A stretch of DNA of 64,000 nt from Penium margaritaceum (lineage: Eukaryota > Streptophyta > Zygnematophyceae > Desmidiales > Peniaceae): assembly GCA_023375785.1 (NCBI GenBank), contig SZWC01004913.1, forward strand, positions 34,993 through 98,992, in the 5' to 3' direction. Each line of letters starts with the position of its first letter. Position 1 is the first letter of the stretch. A program made the position numbers and the translations under genes. Positions 1-11,190 of this stretch are shown here, in pieces. Below the pieces are notes generated by a model. It saw only the letters and a list, made by a program, of their open reading frames with translations. It had not been told where the DNA came from and ran no database searches.

Positions 1-3000
1 TCTCTCCCCCCCCCTTATCTCATCTTCATGTCTTGGGGAATTTGCTTCATCGCATGGGCTCAGGGCGAGGAGCTCTGTGAATAATACCATGAGCCTAATC
101 CCTGAGCTAATCCTCCCTTTATCTCCATCGAGTTAGAGTGAGCTAGGGCGGTTTATACCTTCATCCGAGGAGGGCCGGACGATCTCACTGATGACACACC
201 ATAGTGATAGACCATGTCGCACTGAGCGTTCTCACTATTCAGTTCAACATGTTGTCCATGCGTGCTCAAGAGACAGCTGATGCCTACTGGGTACACAATC
301 GCCACCCATTGCACAACCTTGGCAAGGCAGCTTAGGACTAGCTTCCAACAGTCCTCTCCATCGTCAACACCCTAATTTCCCAGCTCTCAAACATCTTCAG
401 AGAGGTGAAGTCCTCTGAGATCGAGCGCTTTGCTGCAAAACCAGTCCCAGCTGACGCTCCTGATGGCATCAACACCCTCTGGGAGTTCATACCGCAGCAT
501 CTCACCAAGTGGTGGAGCTCTTTGTAGAACAAGAACATTCACCGTGCTGTTGTCACCGTAGGTACCACCACACTCTCTTCTTTGACCACTTCCTTGACAA
601 CCTCTTCTATCTCCTCAACCTGTAGTCATGTTTCCTCCCAGGGGACTCAGGGTGCCGGTCAGGGTTATAAGAAAGGGAAGGGACTCTTCTGGTGGGGGAT
701 CTGGTGGTGGACAAGGTGGGCATTGAAAAGGGAGGGACACCTATAGCTCATCCTCTTCCTCTTCATCTTCCAGCATGATCACGTGCTGGAACTGCAGCGC
801 TTCTAGACACGCTACCCTTATGAGTCCCTCTCCTACGAATGATACTCATCTCGCCTCTGTGATGTGAGCACTCTTGGCATGTTCTACCAGTAGTGGTGGC
901 ACCGCCTCTCATTCCTCTACGTCGACTGCCCCTTCGAGTTGCAGTCCAGCCTCCTCCCATGTTGTCATTGCCTATAGCAATACCGCAACGCCTCTTCTAC
1001 CGCCTTACACCTAGAGGTAGCCCCTATCATTTGGGAGACCTACCTTTTATGGGACCCCAACTAGTCCCTAATTTCCTCCAACATGGGTCTCACTAGACTA
1101 TTTGCACCGATGCCCATCATCGTGAGTCGTCATCATACCTAACCCGTCAGAGGACAACCATCAGTTGGACGCAACCCTCTCTCATACTATCCACTAGCAT
1201 CACCTCCATGATCGCGGAGGTTAGAGTGCATGTTCAGGTGTGGGATCACTTGCATGTGAGTCCGACAGTGCATTTTGTTGTTATCCATTGGGTTGAGTTG
1301 AGGGAATTCTTCGTGTTGATGTTCCGTGGATTGATGATTGGCAGTCTGTTCACTTGCCTCGTTTCTTCGATACTTATGGCTAGTAGTTCCTGTTGCGTTC
1401 CGCTCTTGTTGCTATCAGTCATGTTCCTTCCTCTGTGAGTTTTTCAGGGAGGTCTAGATCCTCGACTCCTAGGCCACCCATCACATGACATCTTATTGCT
1501 CCGCCTTTGTCTCTCTGGGTCCCGTCGGCTCTGTTTTCTTTATCTATACTGGCTCCAGTGAGCTTCTTCCTATGCAGGGTATTAGTGTCATCCGTTTTTT
1601 TACACCTATATGAACGTTTTTTGTCTGACATGTTGTATGTGCCCTCCCTTGAGATTAGTTTGCTCTCTGTCATGACTCTCAATGACCAGGGCATGGACAT
1701 CTCCTTGAGTCACGGAATTGCATCAATGTCACATCACACCATTGGTCATGTCCTGCTCCGCGGCACATCCTATGACTGCCTGTTCCGGGTTCCCTCCTTC
1801 GCGCCTATCCTTGCTTAAAATGTGCTTGTCCATGTTGCTCGCTCCCTCTCCTTGGCTCACACGCACCTCTTGCATCACCGTCTCTACCACATCCACACTA
1901 CTGCCATTAGTAGTCTGCTTCTGCATCAGCCTGTCCATGGACTTGAAGCCTCCACATCAGCCTGTCCACTGACTGCCTTGACTGCACTCAAGACGAAATG
2001 CATATGCCCCCCTTTTCCACCTCTGACACTTGCACTGCTCACCCCCTCGATCTCTTGCATACTAACGTCATGGGCCCGCTAGCTCATGACACCTTATGGG
2101 AATAGGTGGCTTTGTCATTTGTCTTGCTGACGACTATTCACGCATGTGATGGATCTCTGTACTTTGGCATAACAGTGCTATATGTTCCACACTCAAGTCG
2201 TGGCTTCCTCATACTAAACTTGCCTATGGACGCCATCTCAACGCTTTCCACTGTGATCGTGATGGTGAGATTATGGAATCTAATGCCCGTTTCTTGTCCT
2301 CTCGTGAAGTGTGTATGGAGCCGTCGGTCCCACATACATCCCAACAACATGGTGGCTCCAAACATTGGACTGCACAATTGATGATAGAGTCCACACATTT
2401 CTTACTTCTTTGGACATGACCCCTCTCTTCTCCTTGGTGGCCATGTGTAACATGACATGGATGTGGTATAGTGTTCCTCACAGTCCTCTCTCTGGCCATG
2501 TCACCACCTTCGAGCGCTGGCTTGGCCGCCCCGCTAACTTGTCTATAGCTTGTGTCTGGGACTCTATCATTGATGTCTGGCTGTCGAAGTACCTACAAGT
2601 TGGCAAGCAAAGTCCGCATGCTTGTCTCTGCACCTTACTTGTTGTCTCTGCCTTGTGCCGCTTCTCGGACACTGACTGATGCTGGGTCACTGACTCCCAT
2701 GGTTCTCTCTTCTTTGAGGATCCCTTCCCTCGTGACTCATCCCGTGTCGCGTCACTCTCCTCTCTGTCCTTGCTCCGTCAGCTTGGAGGATGGATCTGTG
2801 TCAGACACTGGTCCCGAGGACACCCCGCCATTTGTACGCACCGATGATATGGACAGCTCACTATCCTCTCCACTGTCGTCACTGATTGCTTCCACTCATT
2901 GTGATTTGCATAGTCCAACCAGCTTTGTGTCCGCTTCCCCTCCTGACTCGCCGCCTTCCTCTTAGTCCTCAGTACCCTCCGAGTTAGCATCCACATCTAC

Positions 3001-3470
3001 GAGTGTCCCAATACATTCCTCACAATACTCTCCTTCTGGCTTGCCTCCCACACCTGAGCAGCCTATCACTACACCTGCTGATACCTCAGAACCCCGTCCT
3101 GAGTCTCAAGCCCCCGGTATAGGCCCTAGGCAGTACATATGCGGAGGGAGGCTCCATTCCCTTCCCCAATTGCCGAGCACTCAACCCTCTCAGGACTAAT
3201 AGTGATCCGGTGCATCATCCTCCATGGCTGCACCATCCGCTGGACATACTGGCCTCAATGTACTCGGCCTTGCGTGCACCATTATGGGTCTCACTGTTGA
3301 ACAATTTACTAACTGTGCCAGAGTGATTGCTCTCGATACTCGTGTTGATGTTCTTCGTGCCTCAGTTGTCATTAACCAGTAGCATATACCTCATTGTGCC
3401 CCTATGTCTCCTCTCCTTCTCCCTTTTCTCTGTGTGTGTTTATCACTAGTGTTCTCGCTCCAGAACACAA
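1..3470 (+). mobile_element. Copia retrotransposon remnant I (gag end and integrase)
   Basis: This is a Ty1/Copia fossil read on the + strand. A CxxC zinc-knuckle-like patch lies near 778-815. A pre-integrase and integrase stretch lies at about 1990-2690, with the family's phrase for Pro-Leu-Asp-Leu-x-His-Thr followed by Gly-Pro, and a later block resembling the integrase tail (GHVTxFERWxGRPANL). The stretch 2690-3470 resembles the linker that follows integrase in this family, and no reverse transcriptase follows directly. The element starts outside the window. It is heavily broken (dozens of breaks) and looks old. The family call rests on several separate motifs; the ends are estimates. Confidence 0.7.
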
Positions 3471-6400
3471 GTATTTGGTGCATTGCATTCTTTTCCATGT
3501 GAGAGTAGCATTGTGTCTAAGCTGATTGTGACTCAGCCAGACCTCGGTCTTGACGTGGCTTTCTCCGAGAAGCCGCTCAAGACCTTATGTCTATTATGCG
3601 GTAACATGCACCGAGGCACTTATCTTGACTCCAATTACCATGCACTATACCCGCTCGAGTTGGTCTTGTCACACCTTCTTGGTCCCCTTCCTATCGATCC
3701 TCTCCTAAATCGGGGGTGATATGCTCTCACCCTCATTGATGACTTCCCTTGGATGCGGTGGGTCTACACCCTTTGTTACAAGATCGATTCCATCATGGCG
3801 GTCCGCTCATGGCTAGTGATGGCTTAGCACCATTATTGCCACTTCCTCCACATGTTCCACTCAGATCGCGATGGTGAGTTCTCAGGCGAGATAGAAACAT
3901 TCTTTGCTGAGCACGGTAATTTTCACTAGCTCTCCACCCTCTTTACACCACAACAAACTGGTGTATCCAAGCACTGGAACCGCACCATGGAGGACGCGGT
4001 ACGTGCCATACGGCCTCAGTGTGGTCTTCTAGAGTCCATTTCCATTAAGGGTTTCTCCTACATGACATGGGTATGGAACCGTCTCCCACATGGTCTTCTT
4101 CTGGACCATGTCACGCCGTATGAGATGTGGTTTGGTCATCGCGCTGACCTTTGCCTCGCTCGCGTATGGGGATCCCTAGCTTACATCTTGTATACCGAGG
4201 ACCAACAGGGATCCAAGGTCTCATCTTGGTTTCGTACGTGTGCCATACTCTGCATGTCCCTGTGGTCGAAGGCCTAATGCTTTTGGGACCCTGCTTGCCA
4301 CAAATTATTGAGTCTCAAGATACTCTTTTCTTCAGGGCTCTCACATAGAGCGACCTGTCCACGATTTTGGTGCTGGCCGCCAACCACGTTCCCACCTGTG
4401 TGGCTTCTCAGTAGTCTATATTTGTGGATGGGTATGTCCGAGCCTCCTCACATGCATTCTGTTCTTTACTTGATGACGATTCGGCCATTTCGGTTTTCAT
4501 TCATTGGCCTCTTTGATTTCCTTTGGTACACCTACTCCCGTGCCAGTGTCATTTCCTTTGGGCACACCTACTCTAGTGCCAGTATTGGTTCTCCCCGGCA
4601 TATCCTTCTCCGTGCCTTTGTGAGTTCCACTTATCACACCTGTCCTGGTGCCAGTGTTAGCTTCCTCTGGCACACCTGTTCTCATGTCAGTGTCAGTCCC
4701 CTTCGGCACACGTACTCCAGTGTGTCTCATTTTGTATTTCCATTCCTGATTTTGTGCTAGTGGCGCCATCCCCAGTCGCACCTGGTGCTCTACCTACACC
4801 GGCTGCTTTAGCGCAAGAGCCACCACGTGTCCATGGTCCTCTTGCATCCTCTCCCTTTCCCTGTGATCCTGCACTCCCTACTGTTGTGGCCCAGCCCTTT
4901 GCTCCTCAGCCAGAGGTGAGGACCTCAGCTTTGGGCTACTCCTGTGAGTCTGATGGTCGCCTTCAACCACTGGCCTTCTGGGCTCAGTGGATGGCTGACT
5001 CGGCACCTAGATGCCCCACTCCTAGTATTCAAAATAGCGAGTCTCGTGCAATGGTCCCTGGCCTGATTTTCTGGGCGGATTACACTGCGGTGTACCTTGC
5101 CTGTCCAATCGGTCACAAATTGGTCTACCGAGAGTTTTTGGTCAATTGCGATGTCATAGCTAACATTGTCGTGGTCAGGCCACCATAGGGATGTATGTTG
5201 GCCACCTGGAGCTATTTTTTCACGGTGCATGATCCAAGCACATTGAAGGAGGAACTCTCTGCTCACGTTGCAGAGATTGTCTCCAGTGTTGCAGAGAGTG
5301 GCATACTGCTTGTGAGGATAAATTGAGAACCATCCATGAACACGGTGTCTATGAACTTGTCGACCTCCTGCCTGGATGGAAGGTTGTACAGGCCAAGTGG
5401 GTCTTTCTCTAGATGGTAAAGCCAGATGGCACACTAGATCATTACAAGGCCTACATTTGCCATGGACTTCTCACAGGTTGATGGCCTGGATTTTACTGAT
5501 ACCTTCAAACTCGTTGGTGGTATGACCACTGCTCGTAGTACGTTAGGGGATGTTTCTGACCACGATTGGGGGTTGCATAAGATAGATGTGAACAACACGT
5601 TCCTCCATGGTACCCTAGAGGAGGAGATCTACATGGTCTAATCACCTGGTTTTGAGGGCAGTGACAAGGGCTGGCACTTGTGCAAGGCTTTATATGGCTT
5701 GCAGCAGCCACAGCGGTACTTGCACCAAGAGATCACCAGCACACCGATACATTTTGGTTACATACAGAGTGACATCGACACCTCCCTCTTTTTTAGATGG
5801 AAAGAGATTCAAAGCCATCCTGATCAACGTGGATGACCTCCTCATCGCTTCTCCTGTGATGGAGGCCTTGAAGGAGGCCAAGGCAGTCTTTCAGGTTGCC
5901 TAAAGGATGAAAGACCTTGGTCCTACGGCTGTTTTCCTCGTGATGGATTTCGTGCACGACCATCAATTGTGGATGCTCTTGTTGCATCAGGCACGTTGTG
6001 CCCACACTATAGGGGAACAGCCTACTGACCTCTTTAGTATAGTTCCCACAACCTCCAGTCCCATCACACCTAATGAACAGGATGCCCTGAAGATGGATTG
6101 TCCAACACAGCAGGGGGAGACAAAAAACTTGACCCTGTACTTGCACCTAATTTTCTCTCTGGTGAACTTGGCCACAACCGCATGACATGACACTACTTTC
6201 ACTGTCAACATCCTTGCACCGTTCTTGCAGTGTCCTCGGACAAGAATCTTTTACGCGACTATGTGAGTGGTGTGGTATGTGGTTTCCACATCGTATCTTG
6301 AACTCTGCTTTCGACGGTAGTATTTGGTGGTAATGGACGGCTACATTGACGATGACTAGGTGTGAAGCCCTCATGGACAGAGTCGGACAGGATACATGTC

Positions 6401-6907
6401 CTTCCTGGATGGCACTGCTAAACTGTGTTGCAGTAGAAAGCAGGGTTGTATTGCATGTAGCTTATCAAAGGGTGAGAATGTAGCGTTGGGGCTTGGGGCT
6501 GCTAAGGCAGTATGGCTACAGTTTCTGTCCCATGAGTTGCGTAAGTCTGTGCCTTGCATTGTTCTTCACTGTGAAGGCCAGAGTGCTTTTACCATCATAG
6601 AGAACTCTAGTGCATTTCGTATGCACAAAGCACATCACTGTTGAGAGTCATGTTGTGCGTGAACTTCTGGAGCGATATCTGATATGTGTAGTATGGGTCA
6701 GCATGGAGATGTAGTGGACTGGATTTAGACCAGGGCACTGCCGTGCGGAAAGTTCATGGTGGCCATTTTTTCTTTCAGAATTCGCTCTTTGCCTAAGGGT
6801 TGCTGAGAGGGGGTTATATGCGTATTGATTGTTGAGCATATCGTTGTCCACTTGTATCAACTATGTATGTTTATGGACATGCGTACCATCAGGTCATGGT
6901 GGAGGGT
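3471..6907 (+). mobile_element. Copia retrotransposon remnant II (integrase, reverse transcriptase, RNase H)
   Basis: A second Copia copy follows in the same orientation. Pre-integrase and integrase lie at about 3480-4290 and are a clear relative of the block in remnant I, so integrase is present twice. A proline-rich linker with tandem repeats follows (4516-4732). Reverse transcriptase runs about 5330-6190, with recognisable ELVDLPxGWK-like, 'VDxxNxFLHG' and 'VDDLLIAS'-like blocks. RNase H runs about 6390-6720, with a 'Gxx.FLxGxA'-like start and a 'CEGQSA' block. A purine-rich tract precedes position 6908, where a 3' LTR may start. It is broken in many places and old. It may be a separate insertion or a tandem copy of remnant I. 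Confidence 0.78.
4516..4732 (+). repeat. 36-bp tandem repeat, about six units, in the Copia linker
   Basis: About six imperfect 36-bp units, each built round a core like 'GGCACACCTACTCC' followed by 'GTGCCAGTGT'. Because 36 is divisible by 3, the unit would give a 12-residue Pro/Val/Thr-rich peptide period in one frame. It sits between the integrase and reverse transcriptase blocks, where Copia polyproteins carry a poorly conserved linker. Confidence 0.75.
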
Positions 6908-7430
6908 TGTAATGTGAGTCGTCCCAGTCTATTTGTCTAGCTTACTGTTACCACTCAGTTGTGTCCATGCCTGTGCAGATCCCTGATGTTGACCTAGCTT
7001 GCGTCGGAGCTCCAATGGGTGTCGGCCCCACCTGCCGGCAGCTGCTAGACAGCCGCCACGGAGTCTCGGGTGCTTCGGTTTTTTTTGCAGTTTCTAGACT
7101 TTTCTCGGTCGACTACCTCTTGAGCCTGATCTGCATGTTTTGCATTGTGTTTCCACCGATCCATGATGGACTTGTGTGACTGACCAGTTGTAGTGGCTGG
7201 CTCAAGATTCTGCATCTTTTGGTTCATATGGTGTTTTGCTTGGTTGCTTGTGCACAGAGTTACACCCATAAAAATGATTGTTGGTTGGTTGTAAGACAAA
7301 CTAACACTATTGCATGCGTCACCTGCCGGGCAGGTATTTGTGCTGTGTGCTTGTAAGTTTTCATTTCTCTTTTCAATACTAAGATGTTGGATCTTGTGAG
7401 ACTTTGCACATCTCCCTAGCCTAACCATTG
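6908..7430 (+). repeat. possible 3' LTR of Copia remnant II
   Basis: A purine-rich stretch (GGTGGAGGG) immediately precedes TGTAATGTG at 6908, which looks like a polypurine tract followed by the TG start of an LTR. The piece near 7345-7395 (GT-rich, 'ttttcatttctcttttcaat') resembles LTR U5 sequence. No second copy is in the window, so the end is a guess. Confidence 0.35.
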
Positions 7431-8126
7431 TTGTTCATGCACCTGCTTGCTTGCTAGCGAGTCAGCTGACTCAATAGTGTCGCCACATCAGCGGCAGCAA
7501 TTCTAGGAAGCTTCCTATTAGTTGCTTTGGGTCATGGTTTGTATGGTCTGATGGAAGACTGCAGTTTTGCACGGTCAGACACAAATATTGACCGGGAGTT
7601 TCTCTTTTTTTAATCTCTCACCAATCAGACTTCTGGACTGGAAAAAACCACATCTCATAGTGAAGCCAGGGTCGACATCCACATGTCAATATCATGACAA
7701 GGTGCTGCAAAGGCAAAGTCGAGGACCAAAAGTGTGGGGCGGGAGGTAGGGGTTATGCATGTAAGGAGCAACACACGCACAACTATGAGCTTGCCAGTGA
7801 AAGAGTGATCCTTGCGATGCTTTTCCTTGCTATTGAATGAAAACTGAGCCCACACTGCCCCCTTAGCACTGTCAAATCAAGGCGGTAAGTACTTTTATGC
7901 GTTGTTCTTTTCTCTCACCTCGATGTTTTTTAAGTCAGAGAGAAATCTAAAATATTTTTGTCCACAAAATGCCTATGCTTTCTCTGGAAATCCACAAGTC
8001 AAGAGGAATAACATTGTTTCACGAACGAGTTATTTCCTCGTGATACCCATGGATGGTAACGATGCGGCACACTAGAATGTAATGTTTATCAACATGCAAA
8101 AATAAAACATGTACCGTGTTATACAG
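7431..8126. other. gene-free stretch
   Basis: I see no recognisable coding region, RNA gene or element termini here. The sequence is moderately AT-rich with only short open frames. Confidence 0.5.
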
Positions 8127-8268
8127 CATGTACCACGGTAGATGAATGTTATTGTTCCTACCGTGGGTGCATTGTCAGTATCGATATTCACCTGCAAGAA
8201 ACATAGGATCTCGCGGTATTGAGTACCATGGTACTCTACTACTGTGATGTTCACTACCGTAGTACATG
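8127..8268. repeat. inverted repeat with embedded perfect palindrome
   Basis: CATGTACCACGGTAG at 8127-8141 matches the reverse complement of 8254-8268 with one mismatch. Between them, at 8221-8236, lies the perfect 16-bp palindrome GAGTACCATGGTACTC. Other 'TACCGTG' and 'TACCGCA' pieces recur from 8110 to 8276. This may be a decayed MITE. It abuts the Copia G LTR at 8283. Confidence 0.5.
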
Positions 8269-8282
8269 TATACCGCATTTAA

Positions 8283-8793
8283 TCAGCCCCTTGAGATAAC
8301 AACGCCACCCGGGGGTTGAGCCCGACCACTTGGTATATACCGATGACGACCGCTCACCGTGGCACAAAACAACTCTGTCCAGGTGGATCCCTAAGGGTCA
8401 GCACCCGTGTTGCAAAGTGACACTCCTTCAGGAAACTCACACGCAGTCTGTGTATTACTCTGGCATCCAAAAACATCACAGAGCTAGAGCTCCCTACGAG
8501 AAAAACCAACAGTGAGTCACGGGGAACACAGATCATGTGGTCACAGGAAATTGCTTGAGTGTGTGCTGTTGCTTCATTGTGTGCTAATGCTTTAGTGTGG
8601 CCATTACTTGAGTGTGTGCTACTCATGGCAGAGTGTACGAGCATCACCAAGGATGGCTCCCATCTTGTGGGACAGAGCTACATTGTAGTTATAGAACTAT
8701 TATCTACATGTATGAGGTAGTGACCATGGGGAGCAAGATGAGAGAGCATTACATGTGTGATGGGGCAAACTAACTGAAGCACAAAAATTATCA
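8283..8793 (-). repeat. 3' LTR of Copia G
   Basis: About 510 bp, homologous to 30899-31325. Shared stretches include the 'GCTCACCGTGGCACAAAA' block, the 'TTGAGTGTGTG' repeats and the 'GAGGTAGTGA' block. On the minus strand it is preceded by the purine-rich GGAGGAG, then TG at 8793-8792. Divergence between the two copies is large, which suggests an old insertion. Confidence 0.75.
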
Positions 8794-8859
8794 CTCCTCC
8801 ATGATCCGAAATCACAGCATTCCATAACAAACGAGTTCACAGCACAGAACATGGACTTA

Positions 8860-9626
8860 GGAGGCACAGATCATCGGGGGTTATGGAGACAAGCAAGACC
8901 AACAACATGAATACTGCATTTGAATATGTTTATGCTGAGTGCATTTGTGAGGAACACAGCTCGCTGTGAGAGTGTGTCCACCAAAACAACCCAAACAATG
9001 CCGGTAGCAATGCACTCATGAACAAAGCCGTGCTTTGTATTGATCTGCTTTGTGAGTGAATGGTGCATGCCATCATTCTCAGAAATGGCTTTCGTACTTT
9101 GGATATCAGATTACAGAGTGATGAAGCGAATGGGCACTTGCAGTTGTTGCAACAAGCGACACAACCAGACAGCCTCACACGTACATGCACCAATTGCAAC
9201 ATCATCAACTCTGCTTCAGCTCCTTGTCACACAACTTTGTTTCCCACTTTTTGAGGAGACATCCATGCCTCCAATCAAGAAGATGTACATTGTACAGGTA
9301 CGAGCCTCTGAATCATGGACCCGGTCACTATTGATAAAACCATTGACAATTATTGAGGGTCCTATACATGGAACGGACAGTGCATATCGCACTACACACA
9401 GTACAACATCGAGGTGCCACTCTCTGGGGCACAGGGAGAACTGGGACATGAAGTTAACTACAAAGGCTACATCTGCAAGAGTAGTGGTAGCCACATAAAT
9501 GAGAGAGCCAATCGTACTCAGGTAGTCCGTTGCATTCACTGCCTCCTCCACTTTGAAGACATCCAGTGACTTCAGTGGCATCTGACCTGCTTGAGTCATC
9601 GACGTTGAAGTTGAGGAGATTGTAGA
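8860..9626 (-). mobile_element. Copia G, 3' part of pol (RT end and RNase H)
   Basis: The minus strand gives the 'GSLIYVATTT', 'FSLCPREWH' and 'FLIGGMDVSSKSGKQS' blocks, which are Copia reverse transcriptase end and RNase H hallmarks. A 'LTKAL'-like tail lies near 8950. It stops abruptly where the LTR of Gypsy A begins (9627). Fossil, broken. Confidence 0.8.
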
Positions 9627-10037
9627 TGTAGTGGGAGGTCAAGTTTGGCCCTCCCACCTCGCGATGCAAAGGGGGTGGCCGGCGGCCACCCTTTGCCAAG
9701 GCCAGGGCTGCCCGGTGGCCTGAACTTGCTGCCTACCGGCCAGCTGGCAGTTGGACAGATATGTATGATTAATCGTAGGCATTTTATACACTTCAAGATG
9801 GGTGTATAGTTACCTGCACAGAAAGGTAACTTTCTAAAATGTTACAAGGATTATAAATATATTTTTGATATTTATACCATTATTCGTCTGTTAAGATTTT
9901 ATTGCAACACTTATATTGCATACACATTCTGAGAGACCTCATGCATTGTCTTCCAGGTTCTTTCCTACATGTACGGGACAATTTTACGTATGTACAAGAC
10001 ACTTTTTTCTCATATATAGGACACTTGAGCGGACAGG

Positions 10038-10920
10038 CCTCCTCCCCCATCCCTCCCCGCGGAGTGTACGAGGCAAGTGTATGAGGGTGTGTATGTGGTG
10101 GAGGTCACAAAACATACACAATTGTACATTCCTCAAATGTATCTGACATGAGTACACTAGTTTCTATTTTCAATACCCCCTGCCATACACCGTCTCATAC
10201 ACTTGTCTCGTACACTTTCTCATTTTTTGGAGGGGATGGGAAGACCGGTTCGTTGACTTTGTGTGGTCCATCCCCCCCTCCTCCCCCCCAAGTGTATGAG
10301 GTGAGTGTATGAGGGGGTGTATGTGGCGGAAGTCACAAATTGTACACAAGTGTACATCTCGTGACTTTCAGGAAATTCTCTCACGAGAGTACACTAGTGT
10401 ATTTTTTGGTATCCCCTCCCACATGCACTGTCTCATACACTCACCTCATATACTTATTTTGTTTTACAGGAGAGGACTGGTCAGCCAAAATTTCTCGGTC
10501 CCTCCCCCTCCAACCCTCTCCCCTTGGAGTATATGAGGTGAGTGTATGACGGGGTGTATTTGGCGAAAGTCGCAAAATATACAAAAGTGTATATCTCGTG
10601 ACTTCCAAGGAATTCCCTCACGAGAGTATACTAGTGTCCTTTTTAATACCCCCTCCCATACATGCTGCCTCATACACTCGCCTCATACACTTTTTCTGTT
10701 TGGGAGAGGAGAGAGACGGGTCTGCCGACCTTGCTCGGTCCATGCCCTCTCCCCTTAGAGTATGAGGTGAGTGTATGAAGGAGTGTATGTGGCAGAAGTC
10801 GTGGAATGTACATCATTGTACGTCTTGCAACTTCTTGGAAATGCTCTCACGAGACTACACAAGTGTCTTTTCTCATAATCCTCCCTTATCCACTGCCTCG
10901 TTCACTCCCCTGCTACCACG
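10038..10920. repeat. tandem array of ~235-bp self-complementary units (x3.7)
   Basis: Four tandem units start near 10038, 10271, 10518 and 10750, the last truncated. Each unit opens with 'AGTGTATGAGGTGAGTGTATGA' or a variant and closes with the reverse complement ('CATACACTCACCTCATA'), with an internal 'GTACA...TGTAC' arm. Each unit could therefore fold into a long imperfect hairpin of about 150 bp. No coding sequence is evident; the short open frames are by-products of the repeat. Confidence 0.85.
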
Positions 10921-10933
10921 GGGTACAGCATGA

Positions 10934-11190
10934 GCCCGGAAAAAAGCACAAAAAAGAAACCGCACAACCCCGGGTGTAATTTGGGGATAGTTTTGTTTGC
11001 GGTTTGGCTATTCGAGTACCTGGTTTGCAAGCGGTTTGCATAGGTGGGTCGGAGAATCCCCCATACGGTAGAAGGGAACCTGCTGAGCCCCGCGGCATCA
11101 GGACCCAGTAGGTTCCCAGGCAAGCAGCAAAAAAAAAAAAAACCACAATCCCGGGTGTTTTTAGGGGATGTGTTTTTTGCGCAGTAAAGA
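10934..11190. repeat. dispersed repeat module with GGGAACCTG hairpin
   Basis: An A-rich/'CCCGGGTGT'/'GGGGAT..GTTTT' module occurs twice here (about 10934-11005 and 11127-11190). Between them lies the hairpin arm pair GGGAACCTGCTG / CAGTAGGTTCCC. A related copy sits at about 57560-57690. Unknown family. Confidence 0.65.

Noticed and set aside
10038-10920. CRISPR-like array
   Set aside because: The units are contiguous and self-complementary, with no spacers, in a eukaryotic transposon.
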